A stretch of 64,000 bases of DNA, taken from the NCBI GenBank assembly GCA_029204225.1, contig CM055098.1, positions 51,455,287-51,519,286 of the forward strand, read 5' to 3'. The position numbers and the translations under genes are program-made. This DNA is from Diphasiastrum complanatum (Eukaryota; Streptophyta; Lycopodiopsida; Lycopodiales; Lycopodiaceae). Shown here piece by piece: positions 30,290 to 43,379 of the stretch; within the stretch, counting starts at the first letter, position 1; each line of letters starts with the position of its first letter. The notes beneath the pieces are model-generated. The model was not told the origin of the DNA, ran no database searches, and was given only the letters and a program-made list of their open reading frames with translations.

Positions 30290-30760
30290 GTTTTTAAAAG
30301 CTGTCTTTTAGATCCCTAAGGGAGCTATGGAAATGTTCAAGATGCCTAAGGGAATGGCTCCCATTCACTGCACAGTGTAATTTGACTTTTACAGTCACAC
30401 CAATTAATTTTCTATCTATTCTTTTTTTCCTTATGCTCAATCTGTTATAAGAATGTATACATTATTCCGAAACATATTTCAAATGAGTTCGGATCCCTTG
30501 ATATCCAACTTCAGTGAACAGAAATGAGGTGAGAAATCATTCTAAGGCATTCAGGTGTATAATTATGCATAGACTGTTTAGGATGAGTTGAGCATTAACT
30601 ATTCACGGAACTATTTCTGCTTTCACTACCATCGGATTTACTTGGGCTCGATTTTCTGGAGGTGCTGTTATCGTTGACAAAACAGATTTTTTTGGGTGTA
30701 ATTATAGATGCCAAAAACTTACAGAAAATTCACATCTTTAGATGATTGCTGCCAAATGAG
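30290..30760. repeat. Dispersed repeat A, copy 1
   Basis: Matches 32810-33240 in direct orientation. Shared words include cattcactgca, cacaccaattaattt, agaatgtatacat, catatttcaaatga, ggatcccttgat and gagcattaactattca. Identity is moderate. Noncoding. Confidence 0.75.
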
Positions 30761-31459
30761 ACTTGAGTGAGCATTGTAGGGTAATTCAAAATTCTTTGAG
30801 GGACTTTTCAGAACTGCTGTAATCAGAAAACAGACTTAACTTCTCCAGGTCAATATAGAAAGATCCATTCCGCACCCCGTAATTATAGCCTTTTTACAAT
30901 TATTAAGTTCTACTAACTTAGTATTCAAATTTGTGGCCAATGCACCTGTGCTAGTGGAGGATGAGGATGTTTGCTTTTCTACCACACATGCTGAGCTTTT
31001 AAAACAGTTATTGGTAGGAAAGTGCCAAATATCTAAGGCCTAACCAACACATACATAGCCAAATGTATCACATTGCCCCCCACTACAGCAACCTATGGGT
31101 GTCTGGACACACCACATCATATTCAACTAGTCGTAATGTAATTATTTCAATGTGCAATTGTAGGTGACTAAGTCTATCATTGCAACTGCACTACCATTTT
31201 CGTCTTGGTCATCTTTAGTCAGCACACTTTGGAAACAGCAGGAAAAAGGGATTTAATATAGTGATTATTAAGAATATGTCTCAATTCATCTTTTCAGTTT
31301 GCCTCATTCTTATAGGATGGAGAGGAATGTGTAGGCAATGCACCATTTGTTGTTCGTCCATCGTGCAGTAAAATGGAGCTGCATAATCTAGGCAATTTAA
31401 AACTGCCCATGTATATTGAAAACGTCTACCATGAGAACCCTCTCTCTCTCTCTCAAACT
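30761..31459. other. Unassigned intergenic DNA
   Basis: No supportable feature. A short CTCTCTCTCTCTC run sits at 31440. Confidence 0.4.
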
Positions 31460-32465
<1,006 letters not shown>

Positions 32466-32809
32466 ACTTGACATGGGAGTTGTGAAAGACTTAGGATGCT
32501 TATTTGTGTAGTAGAACTTTAGTTATCACCTCAGTTACTGATTTGACCAGGAAATATAAGATATGTGAGTGTCTATACGTCAAATATGATCTAAACAATA
32601 CATCCATGTAGGCAAGCACATGGAGAAATTGTTAAGGTGATTTGTCACTTTCATGTAAAATGCACATCATTGTCAATGAACGCTCTAATAATTTTTTTTA
32701 GAAGAACAACTGATTGGATTTCCCACTTTCCCATTGTATTGAATTTTAAATAACCTTAGATTTTTTGTGCAAAACTTTGAGCTACTAATAAGAACTGATG
32801 TTGGAGGTC

Positions 32810-33240
32810 TTTTTAGTAAACAAAAGCTATTGAAATGTTTAAGGTGCCCAAGGAGATGGCACTCATTCACTGCACGTTGCAATTCAACTTTTACAATCAC
32901 ACCAATTAATTTCTAACTATTCTTTTTTTCCTTAGGTTGAATAAGTTATTACCAAAGTTTTCAATCTGTTGTAAGAATGTATACATAATTATGATACATA
33001 TTTCAAATGACTTTGGATCCCTTGATGGATAACTTTAGTGAACATAAATGAGGTGAGACAAATTGTTGTGAGGCATTGGAGTGTTCAACTGTGCATAGAT
33101 TGTTTATGATGAGCTGAGCATTAACTATTCAACATGTTGACAAGTAGATTTTTTTGGTTTAACTACTCATACTACTAGAGTTCTTGCTTCATATAATCTA
33201 CATTTTTGAAAGATTGCTACCAAAGAGTGAACATTGTGAG
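32810..33240. repeat. Dispersed repeat A, copy 2
   Basis: Second copy of the 30290-30760 repeat. Its right end abuts the minus-strand Copia fragment. Confidence 0.75.
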
Positions 33241-33257
33241 GTTAATACAAAAGTCTA

Positions 33258-34281
33258 TCATGGCAATTGCATAACCATTCTCGTCTTTGTAATATTGCTC
33301 TCTACAAATGGTATCGATAATTTATGCATATGAAAGAATAGCAACCCATATTCTTCTCCAAGGAGTCTTTTTCCCATACAACTTGTATGTTGATCAGTGC
33401 CGAAGTCCATTGTACCTTTAAGGTATCTTAGGATTTGTTTGGCCATGATCTAATTTTAGGCATGTAACAATCATTGAACTGACTTAAGATAATTGATGAA
33501 AACAAACATCCGGTCTAGTGCAAACCATAATGTACATTAAGCATCCAATGAGCTGCCTATATGGAACTTCCGCTTGATCAACGTCATTCAAGTTCGTTTC
33601 ATTTTCAAAGATTAATACCTACTTCCATAGGTGTAGCAACTGGGTTGCAATCCCTCATGACGAATTTTGTTAGCACATTATCAATGTACTGTTGTTGGCT
33701 AAGAAAAATGGTTTTATGATTCCTATCTCTTTTTATTTGGATTCATAAGAAAAAATGAATCTCTCCAAGATCTACCATTTCAAACTTAGCTGCTAACTTC
33801 TTTTTTATTTCTTCTATAGTTGATATAAAGCTTCCTAAGAGATGGATATCATCTACATACAAGGCAATGACTACATAATGATTACCTTCCTTTTTAATAT
33901 AGACATTTCCATCAGCAGAAGAAGGATGGAAACCCTCCTCTTTAATAGCATCATCAAACTTCTTGAACCGAGCTCGTGAGGCCTGCTTTAGTCCATAAAT
34001 TGACTTATGAAGTTTGCATACTAAATGCTCTTCACCTGGCTTGACATATCCTTCTGACTGCATCATGAAAATTGTCTCTTGCATGTCTCCATTCAAAAAA
34101 GGAGTGCGAACATCCATTTGGTGTGCTTCCCACTCCAACTCACACTACCCATCTTTACTACAAGAGAGAACGTTTCTGTGTAATCCACACCTTCTTGCTG
34201 AGTGAATCCACGAGCTACCAACCTAGCTTTATACTTATCCATTCTGCATATTAATATCTCTAAAAATTGTGCATCACACAT
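33258..34281 (-). pseudogene. Copia reverse transcriptase/RNase H fragment
   Basis: From the right, the minus strand reads [45 protein letters not shown], and the active site Y-V-V-I-A-L-Y-V-D-D. A more diverged part near 33446 has I-L-R-Y-L-K-G-T, the RT/RNase H connection. The YVDD box is intact, but one frameshift near 34140 and several stops elsewhere break the ORF. No LTRs or gag. Confidence 0.85.
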
Positions 34282-34299
34282 ACCAATATTTGCTAGTTT

Positions 34300-35030
34300 C
34301 TAGGTCTTCCTTCCTAGTGAGGAGGCCAATTTACATGTTTTTATGAAAAGACATGCATATTGAGCAGATTCAGGTTTTTATAGTACTCAAAGGTTATGAA
34401 AAGTAAGCTCTCTAGAGCTTGGGGACTGGTCTAGTTGTTGTGATTGCACATGATGGCTAGTTTTAAAAAGAGACAATAAGTGTCATAAGTTCTTCTTAAA
34501 ATTTAACCTTGGTCTGTGTTGGTCACATCATTTCTTTTTTATTAGAGTCTAAAAGTGAATATCAATATTTTTGAAGACATGGAGATGAAATTGTAGTGTT
34601 TCTATGTTTCTCTTTGGGGTTTCAAAGTATCAATGTACATTTAACATTGCAATGCAAAATAATAAAAGTAGTCAATTCCATGGCTAGCAAACTTAGGGAA
34701 ATCAATGGACAAGCCCAAATCCATTCAGTAATGAGCATCCTGAAAGCTGTATGTACTTATACCAGAAAACCAGAAAAATAAAGACTCGAATTTTTGAGCA
34801 GAAGATCAAAATTCAAAAATCAGAACTCGACTCGACTCATATGTTTTAGAATTTCTCGATATCGAATCATCGACTCGACTCGTATTTTTCGAGTCAGTCC
34901 CATAATTTCTTGAGTCATTGTATATTTTTGATACATAGTATTTTCGATACTGTCAGTCAGAAAATCCGACCCATGATGCGACATTGACAAAGACGTTGAC
35001 AAACCGCCTACTTTGTACATGCACTTACAA
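34300..35030. other. Unassigned DNA
   Basis: No gene or known repeat seen. At 34795-34990 the words ctcgactcgact, tcgatatcga and ttcgagtc recur. Confidence 0.4.
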
Positions 35031-35039
35031 TTACAATGA

Positions 35040-35447
35040 CGGTTGTAATAAATGTAGTAGATAGACTTAATGCTTACAAGGTACTGATTAGTTATAATAA
35101 GATGTAGATATTATTCATAAGACAACAATTCTGTAGCAATTGTTATTACACTCAACGATCATCCAGTTGAGGCCGATTTTGCTTCAAGCCATTGTACTCA
35201 ATTTTCAATCAATCAGAGTGCAATTTTGTCTACAATACTGTTTTGTTCTATTGCGCATTGTTATTGATTATTCACTTGATTATTTATTGCTAATTGACGT
35301 GCTTCTGATCCGCAACCACACGTTGCTTAACTTCTGCTGCTATTCTGCAAATTTCTAATTTGGTATCAACGTTATGTTTCTTGATAACTCATCACTTCCA
35401 ATGTGGTACTAGAGTTCATTTTTGATCAACTCCACCGATTTTCGACA
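35040..35447 (+). mobile_element. Copia 5' LTR, right part
   Basis: AT-rich segment ending TTCGACA immediately before the primer-binding site, so it is the end of an LTR. I could not fix the left boundary. Several near-PBS phrases occur (ttggtatcaac at about 35360, tgtggtactagag at about 35402), possibly from earlier nested ends. Confidence 0.5.
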
Positions 35448-35458
35448 TGGTATCAGAG
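35448..35458 (+). other. Copia primer-binding site
   Basis: TGGTATCAGAG, complementary to the initiator tRNA-Met 3' end. Confidence 0.85.
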
Positions 35459-35604
35459 TAGGTGGATCAGTAATCTGCATTTCTATTGGGGGCTATCAAT
35501 CTTGTTTCTACCAAGACTTAGTTTTAGCAAGCACACAACCAATAGTATTTCGATATCATTGGAATATCGTTGTTTCTACCAACGATTTCGCTCACTTCAC
35601 AAGA

Positions 35605-36170
35605 ATGGATTCGTCTTCTAGTTCATTTCTGATTGAAAAACTCGATGGAGAGAACTACCATCTCTGGAAATTCAAGATGAGAGTCGTACTACTTGCCAAA
35701 GAACTGTGGGACATAGTTGATGGCACAAAAGTCAAACCAGAAGAGTAATTTCGATGCTACTATAAGAGGAGATAAGAAGAACTGCATCCTCCTCAGGCTC
35801 AGGATCAAATCCTCAAGCTTTGTATTCAAAGAAAAAGCAAAAGTTCAAATCAAACGAGTCTACAAAGTCAGATTATCTTGACAGGAAGAGCAACATGCAG
35901 TTTGGATCAAATTTTGAATCGCATTCAGGATCGAATTCAAGTTCAGAATCAAATTCTGGATTTTCATCATTCTAGCCAATGCAGAAACTATTCTGCAAAT
36001 ACTATAAGAGGACTTACCATGTTATCAAGGACTGCAGAATTTTGAAATACAACAATGAAAAGAAGAAATAGTTCCAACAACAAGCAAATGCTGCAACAAC
36101 TAGTCACTTGATCCAGCAACAAGAAGAAGATGAAGCAGCCTTCATGACCAAGGTCGGAGAATAGCAGAAT
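35605..36170 (+). pseudogene. Copia gag with zinc knuckle
   Basis: The ATG at 35605 starts M-D-S-S-S-S-S-F-L then L-D-G-E-N-Y-H-L-W-K-F-K-M-R, the Copia gag opening. A TAA at 35746 and a large internal deletion follow. A Gln/Ser-rich stretch precedes the knuckle F-C-K-Y-Y-K-R-T-Y-H-V-I-K-D-C, in which the second Cys has become Tyr. Decayed. Confidence 0.75.
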
Positions 36171-36475
36171 ATCGATTCCTGGTATCTGGACTCGGGAGCA
36201 ACACAACACATGACTCACCATCGGGTTTGGTTCCAAAGCTACAAATCATTCACCCATTCTAGAGTTGTGCAACTTGGAGACAACTTATCTCATTTCAGCA
36301 AGGGTGAAGGAATAATCAGGGTTGAATTTGAGAAATGTGAACCAAAGTTGTTGTCCATTGTTCTTCACATTTCAAATCAGACCAAAAATCTACTCTCAAT
36401 AAGCAGAATCACTTATTATGGTCATAGGGTCGAATTCGATACAGAGAGCTGCACTATTCTTGACAAGTTTTGAAA
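36171..36475 (+). pseudogene. Copia protease
   Basis: S-W-Y-L-D-S-G-A-T-Q-H-M-T is the Copia aspartic protease site. The frame stays open for about 100 codons to N-L-L-S-I-S-R-I-T, ending at a TGA after D-K-F. Confidence 0.8.
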
Positions 36476-36575
36476 AGTTTTAGCTTTTGGGAGAAGATGT
36501 GGCTATCTTTATAAGCTTAGTCACTGCCATTCTTTAAATAGTCAAGTTCTTCACACATCTACTTCTGAATCTTCT

Positions 36576-37382
36576 AATATGCTTTGGCATTTCGGATTAG
36601 GCCATATAAATTTTAATACAACAAACATGGTAGAAGTCCATTCATTTTCGATTCAGTTCATACTTCTAAAGATTTGCTAGATCTTGTACACAATGACATT
36701 TGCTGCCCAATGCAGACTGCGTCCACAGGTGGAGCCCTCTATTTTTTGACATTCATTGATGACTTTTCTCGAATAATTGTCACTTATTTTCTGAAGAACA
36801 AATCCGAGGCATTCAAGTTCTTCAAACAACTCAAAGCATCTGCATAAAATCAGACCTAGAGGAGGATCAAATCTCCACGTACTGATTGAGGGGGAGAATT
36901 CACCTCCACCAAATTCAAGGAATTTTGCAAGGCAAATGAAATACAACAACAATACACAACCAGCTACTCACCAAAGTCCAATGGTGTAGCAGAAAGGAAG
37001 AATCAGACACTTATCGAAAGTGCCAAGAGCATGACATGCCTCTCTTCCAAAGAAATTTTGGGCAGAAGCTGTTACTACATCCGTCTATCTACAAAATCGA
37101 TCCATTACAAAAGCCTTGAACGACAAAACACCTTATGAGATATGGACAAGATTGAAACCATTACTCAAGCATATTTGAGTGTTTGGATGCATAGCTTACG
37201 TTCAGATCCCTGCTGATCTAAGAAAGAAGTTGGACAACACAAGCAGAAAATCGATTTTCATTGGCTATTCTCTAGATCACAGGGCATACAAGCTCTACAA
37301 TCTGGACACCCATAAGGCATACACCAGTAGAGATGTCATTTTTGTGGAAGATCAATTTATCGACCACAAGGAAAAAGCTTGA
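36576..37382 (+). pseudogene. Copia integrase
   Basis: The GAG-pre-integrase motif L-W-H-F-G-L-G-H-I-N is followed by D-L-V-H-N-D-I-C, F-L-T-F-I-D-D-F-S-R, G-G-E-F-T-S and the core glutamate block S-P-K-S-N-G-V-A-E-R-K-N. The spacing of the two Asp and the Glu is normal. The C-terminal part reads M-F-G-C-I-A-Y-V-Q-I-P and I-G-Y-S-L-D-H-R-A-Y-K. Stops and frame changes near 36850 and 37050 inactivate it. Confidence 0.8.
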
Positions 37383-37609
37383 GAAATTTCCGATCCAAGT
37401 ATCGAAAGCTCCAGGATTGAAAAACAAAAAATCGATACTGACTCAGAACCCCAATGAATCGAATCACATCAGAGGATTGAAGTTTGGCCCAGAAGGATCG
37501 AACCGATCCAGATAGCCTCCATCCTGATTTATGGATGATCCAACCTGCTACTTTTTTGTGCAGAAATCAAACACTATATCAGAGGCAATGTCAACTCCTG
37601 ATGTTAATT

Positions 37610-38205
37610 AGTGAAAAGCTGCAATGGACACAGAATTCGATTCTTTGATCGAGAATTAAACATGGACTGTAACTGGGCTGCCAAAGGATCGAAATACGAT
37701 TCCATGCAAATGCATATTCAAAGTGAAGTATTATACTAAAGGAAAATTAAATCAATACAAGGCCAGGCTACTCTCCAAAGGCTTCTCCCAGATTCCAAAT
37801 CTAGATTATTCCGAGACCTTCAGTCCTGTTATCAAACATGTTTCAATTCAATTACTTCTTTCTTATGCAACTGTAGCAGATCTCGAAGTCCACCAAATGG
37901 ATGTCCAGACCGCTTCCCTCAACGGGACTATGGAAGAAGAAATCTATTTGTCACAGCTAGAGGAATATGAACTGAAGGGTAAGGACCACCTAGTGTGCAA
38001 AATCCACAAGGCTTTCTATGGTTTGAAATAGTCACCAAGAGCCTGGTTTCCAAAAATCAACACATTTTTAATCGAGAATGGTTTTATTCCAAACACGGCA
38101 GACTCAAATGATTATTTCAAGTTTGTATCAAATTCCTTCATTATCATCACTCTTTATGTAGATACATTACTATTTAATAACAATCCGAATTTGATGAAGC
38201 ATACA
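37610..38205 (+). pseudogene. Copia reverse transcriptase
   Basis: Reads A-M-D-T-E-F-D-S-L, Y-K-A-R-L-L-S-K-G-F-S-Q, H-Q-M-D-V-Q-T-A-S-L-N-G, L-V-C-K-I-H-K-A-F-Y-G-L-K, then I-I-I-T-L-Y-V-D-T at the active site. The second catalytic Asp of YVDD is replaced by Thr. Sequence after the active site is lost; instead the region is triplicated (see the tandem repeat). Confidence 0.8.
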
Positions 38206-38590
38206 AAATGCATGCTAGCACTCTCCTCCTCCTCCGGCTCTCCCTTGGTATGATTTTTGTGGCAAGGAACTGTAAACCTTAACATTATTCCAAACACCAG
38301 ACTCGAATGATTATTTCAAGTCTGTATCGAATTCCTTCATTATCATCACTCTTTATGTAGATACATTATTATTCAATAACAATCTGAATTTGATGAAGGA
38401 TACAAAATGCATGCTAGCACTCTCCTCCTCCTCCGGCTCTCCCTTGGTACAATTTTTGTGGCAAGGAACTGTAAACCTTAACATTATTCCAAACACGGTA
38501 GACTCGAATGATTATTTCAAGTCTGTATCGAATTCCTTCATTATCATCACTCTTTATGTAGATACATTACTATTCAATAACAATCTGAAT
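38086..38590 (+). repeat. About 200-bp tandem triplication containing the RT active site
   Basis: Units start at 38086, 38287 and 38486 (attccaaacac...). Each has the RT segment ending Y-V-D-T-L-L. In the first two it is followed by about 90 bp of different sequence (atgcatgctagcactctcct...); the third stops before that part. Units are nearly identical, so the amplification is recent relative to the decay of the element. Confidence 0.9.
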
Positions 38591-38599
38591 TCCGCTGTA

Positions 38600-39332
38600 A
38601 ATTAGTAACTAAAAAGTAAGCTAATTACTCAGAACCAACTGCTTGATGTAAATCAGTAACTAAAATAGAACCAATAATAGGTAATGCAGGAAGCTTTGAA
38701 GCAGCCGCTCCGACAAACTGAGTCCGTCGAAGAATTGAAACCGCTTGTGAACGTTATAATGCTATAGAAATACGCTGACGGTAGAAAGAAACAATGACAG
38801 AAGGTAAGGTAATGCTTTGTCCCTGGCGTTTCACCATAAGCTCTGCACATAAACATAAAAAATCATTGAATTTCTTGTGGAGACAACCGTATGTTTCCAA
38901 GGCAAAGAGGATGAAATCTTCACCAGGTGCACGATCATTATAATCTCTTTCCTTTTCTTGAGTTGCGTGAGATGCAGCGGCCCCTTGCGTGGTGGAAGAA
39001 CGACGAAGGAGGTCCTAACGAGAGGGATCAGCATTTACAACATCTCCTAGAGTACGAATTTCATCACGGGAAAGAACAAGGTCAACTCATCGTCGAGTAG
39101 ATTGCGAAGAAGGCCTTGATAAAATGTGTGTTTGTTCTTGAGCAACATGAAAACCACTTTCATGAGCAATAGCAGCAATGACAATGGACCCCTTCTCCTG
39201 TTCCGCAAACCCCTCCCTCTTGTGCGGATTGTGACCCGCTCCCTGTTCCGCGACCCCCTCGCTGGCCTGCCATGACCCTTTGGCTACCCTAGCGCTCACG
39301 ACCTCTTGTCTGGCCTCTTGAAGGATGGCCAA
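38600..39332 (-). pseudogene. Unrecognised minus-strand ORF with three in-frame stops
   Basis: From about 39332 a single frame reads almost through: E-A-R-Q-E-V-V-S-A-R, H-V-A-Q-E-Q-T-H-I-L, L-S-R-D-E-I-R-T-L-G-D-V-V, R-D-Y-N-D-R-A-P-G-E-D-F, L-E-T-Y-G-C-L-H-K-K-F and S-F-Y-R-Q-R-I-S-I-A-L. Stops lie near 39090, 39017 and 38763. The final part resembles C-terminal tails (F-E-T-x-G-C...Y-R-Q-R-x-S-I-A-L-Q-R) that I associate with plant retroelement-related RT proteins, but I cannot name the family. Confidence 0.4.
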
Positions 39333-40020
39333 GGTGCACGCAGCCTTTGCCGGCGGAGACCGTGCCCTGGCCGTGCATCTTGGCCGTGATAGCCTCTCGC
39401 ATTCCAGAATCTCATGACATGGCAGATTGTTTTGAGCCTACAGCCTCCCGCATTCCGGAAACTCGTGACAGCTTTTTGCTCAAAACAAGATTAGTAGACA
39501 GTTTTTCAAGTTGCTTCTCCATTTTCAAGGTGTGATACTTTGCGGGCCCGCCGGCCATGGTTTGCTATCCGCGGGCGGAGGCCGCGCTCTGCCTGCACTG
39601 GCTGGTCAAACGTGATGCAGTTATTTATGAATGCTCTCATCAAGCTTTGCAATCTATTGTTTATGCACGTTGCTCCTCAAACGCAGCACATTCTTTATGA
39701 TTGTCAACATGTAGTAGATATCTTTATATTTTGGGAGGAGATGAAACCGGTTACCTACAAGAATTTCTGCACATTATATTTTGGGAGGAGATGAAACCCC
39801 GCACGTTCTTTATGACTCTCAACATGATCGTTGTGCTCATAACTAGTTTCTTGCTAAAAGTTAGAAAAAGAAATTCATACCATGTTCTGGCCCCCCTCTA
39901 TCGCTTGTGCAGTCCGCGATTGTGCTTGTCATCCTATACTGCTTATCTCTACAGTTCAACAACTTAGACTATCACTAAATAAAAACATATCACTAAATAA
40001 AAATTATGTCTAATGTGGTC
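39333..40020. other. Mixed spacer with small repeats
   Basis: GC-rich at 39340-39600, then AT-rich. Two small duplications: cctc(t/c)cgcattcc(a/g)ga near 39393 and 39447, and tatattttgggaggagatgaaacc near 39725 and 39777. No gene supported. Confidence 0.5.
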
Positions 40021-40290
40021 TAAAACCGCCGTTTAGGGGGGAAGGTCCTGCTCTGAGGCCCCGAGGGCGGATGCCCGAGGGCGCACATTCTTTTGCAGGC
40101 GGAAGGGCCGACAAGGGGCCAGCCCTTCCCTTGCGTCAATTTTGTTTTTACATTTTTTTTTTCTGACATAAATTTTTTTTTACATGCACCTTCCGGGTGG
40201 AAGGTACTTGTAAAAAAAGTAAATTTTTTTACGTGCACCTTCCGGAGTCCGGAAGGTGCCTGTAAATAAAAATTTGCCCCACAGATTACG
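40021..40290. repeat. GC-rich patch with hairpin-forming CACCTTCCGG repeats
   Basis: (G)CACCTTCCGG occurs twice (about 40187 and 40234), each followed by its reverse complement (GGAAGGT), giving two short hairpins. Surrounding runs of T and A resemble polymeric inserts. Function unknown. Confidence 0.5.
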
Positions 40291-40916
<626 letters not shown>

Positions 40917-40998
40917 CATGTTTTTCAATCTAAAAAATTGTTGAGTTTGTGGAGCATACTGTATTTTAAGCTGTATTTTCAATCTGCATTGTTTCACG

Positions 40999-41250
40999 AT
41001 GGAGTCTTCAACGTTCATTAATTTTTCTAGGTACAATCTTCGATCATGTTGGGGATGTGAGAGTTGTGATAGCCAACTATCCATAGCATTTTTGCCACCC
41101 ACCTCCATCCCCCCATCACCTGTCATGGAGGACATGCTCATCGGTGTGTCTAAAACCCAAGTTTCTGAGGTACATAACGAGAGCCCTATTGCTACCCCAC
41201 ATATTGCAGAGGAGAATGACAATGAAAATCCAGAGGATGCCACAACTTGA
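40999..41250 (+). CDS. Hypothetical short ORF
   Basis: 83 codons from an ATG, with C-W-G-C-E-S-C-D near the start and an Asn/Glu-rich end (E-E-N-D-N-E-N-P-E-D). No motif recognised and no supporting splice context. It may be chance. Confidence 0.2.
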   Translation: MESSTFINFSRYNLRSCWGCESCDSQLSIAFLPPTSIPPSPVMEDMLIGVSKTQVSEVHNESPIATPHIAEENDNENPEDATT

Positions 41251-42000
41251 AATAGCAAAAATCTTGTGGCTAGCCTAGACACTGAAGAGAAGGCTGATTC
41301 ACTTTCAAAAGGTATTTTTATTGACAATGTACAAAAAATGTTAGTGCTCTTACATCTGATGGCAATTCCATATGCAAATTTTGAGACAAAAGTCCCGTGA
41401 GACAAAAAAAAAAAATCATCTACCCAAAATTTTAGTACGTACATTTCGTACCCTGATTGATTACATCAAAAACATCCACAGACGAAGCATCACAGTCAAA
41501 GGAGTTGTCCATTACTGACACTCCAACAAAAGATCAAATTTTCATCTCAATTGAATTTGCTAAATTTAGCATTTGCAAATAACTTCAAGTTTATCACATT
41601 AAAATTTTGGATTGTATATGAATTCTGGCTTACTCTTATTGTTTTACATTGTTTATAGGAAAAGGAGCATAAAAAAAGAAAGATACTCCTAGATCATATG
41701 TATTACAAACTGATGTATGCCAAATTGTTTTGGATCATTTGAGAGTAAAGGTGTGTCCCATTATCACATGAGTTCTTGTTCAATTTACATGGACATCAAG
41801 GAATAATTAGAGCTTCAACAGAGGATAAAGGAGATAAGTTATCCAAAACTAATATAAAATGTGACTGGAAATTTTTCCAAAAAGTTAAGGGAGTGGACAT
41901 CATCTTACGAAGTAATGTCATCACATATGAGTAGTCGCTTGGCCTCCATAATAGATGCATCCATGTCCAATAACCATGGTTTGTAGATTTAGTCATCCTC
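41251..42000. other. Unassigned DNA
   Basis: On the minus strand near 41820-42050 broken frames contain R-L-N-E-A-Y-I-S-R-T-K-L and W-L-L-D-M-D-A-S-I-M-E-A-K. They might be a downstream exon of the gene at 42323, but with stops. Confidence 0.3.
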
Positions 42001-42322
42001 TATATTTGATTCTAGCTTTGTCCGACTGATATAGGCTTCATTTAGCCTGCATAACAAGACCTATAGTCAAAATTGCATTTAAACACAAAATTAGAGCACA
42101 ACAAGTGACTTATAAATAAGTTACTTCATGCATGTTCATTCATGTTAGAGCATATGATAAAAAAGAAGAAACCACACGAATGTGCCTCCATTTTATGTGT
42201 TGGTAGTCTAGAAATTCACATATCATAAATAAACCAAAAGCATCAGTCATGTTTTATTATAAAAGATAAACTTCAAAATGAAAAAAACAATTAAATGATG
42301 TTGGTAATGGAATATACGCACA

Positions 42323-42756
42323 CCTTTCTCAAAAGCTTTTAGTCGGTTGTTGTCATCCCACACAAAAAACATTTTGTTGCTCAAACGGGCCCACTCGGGG
42401 CATGTGGCAATTTCATTCTCGAATTCAAGGTAAACCTCTTGCCATAGAGGATCCAAATCTGATATAAACGTAGGAGTCAATTCGTGCTCACTACCATCAA
42501 GGCCCCTAACAGAGAGGATGAATGGTCCCTTTGACTCGAGGTACCCAAATCTCTCAAACTCATACATCATTTTTGACAAATCCTCTTTAATAGTTCTTAC
42601 AGCTTCATTTGGAACAAGCCTACATAGAGGAATATGTGGAGTGGAAACATTTGTGGGAATATGCATGGAATGTGAATAAAACCAAGAAGTGAAAGCCGTT
42701 AATGTCATTTTGCTATTTACTTTCTTGTTTATTTTTTTCACATCTCTTAGGTTCAC
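42323..42756 (-). CDS. Unrecognised exon with ParB-like motif
   Basis: An open frame of about 145 codons ends at a donor (gaaaag/gtgtgc) at 42322. It reads I-P-L-C-R-L-V-P-N-E-A-V, I-K-E-D-L-S-K-M-M-Y-E-F, L-D-P-L-W-Q-E-V-Y-L-E-F-E-N-E-I and finally M-F-F-V-W-D-D-N-N-R-L-K-A-F. The order 'I-P-L..L.P', helix, then 'V-D-G-H-H-R-L-x-A' is that of ParB/sulfiredoxin-like domains; here D-D-N-N-R-L-K-A replaces D-G-H-H-R-L-A-A. The match is suggestive only. It is stop-free, unlike its surroundings. Further exons are not clear. Confidence 0.4.
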
Positions 42757-43100
42757 CTTTTGATTCTTTATGCATACTCGAGAGATGGATTTGGGCCAAA
42801 CACCCCCAACTTCGAGGATGTACCAAAACCAAGAGGCTGGGTTGACTTAGTTCAAGATAGATGCCCGGCTCCAGAATGGATAAAACATGAAGGAAAGCCC
42901 CTTTTGTGGATTTAGCCAACACAACCACAAGGTTTGGTATTTAATTATGATGTTGTTATCTAAACCAAGACATTTGGTAGTCAACCTCATGTGTGGTACT
43001 GGAACTCTACTGAAGATTGCATCCTTGAGAGGCAAATTTGGAATAGGCTTGGACAATGACCAAAGTCTTCCACTTGATTACTTGGAATCCATTTGATGGT
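42757..43100 (+). pseudogene. Unrecognised decayed gene fragment
   Basis: One frame has strong coding character broken by four stops: P-R-G-W-V-D-L-V-Q-D, C-P-A-P-E-W-I-K, G-K-P-L-L-W-I, T-F-G-S-Q-P-H-V-W-Y-W-N and W-N-R-L-G-Q. It ends at a GTAAGT donor near 43098. A probable continuation near 43175 reads Y-Y-H-T-D-V-H-V-T-D-E-G-S-K-W. Trp-rich; I do not recognise the family. Confidence 0.4.
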
Positions 43101-43379
43101 AAGTAGGTTGTGGGCATGCAAAAATATCTTTTTTTATTATCGTTTTCACATTTTTCACTCATTCTCTTTTATTGTATAGAATTTGTATTATCATACTGAT
43201 GTGCATGTCACAGACGAAGGCTCGAAGTGGATATGGTGGAATGCCATGCAAGCATGCCCATCTCCTAATGGTTTCGCATGCATTTGATTTTTACAAAGTG
43301 ATCATAGGATTTACATGGAAGATGGACATGCACAATTTTCTCATTTTTGTTGTTGAATAGCATCAGTTTTTGTTAACCT

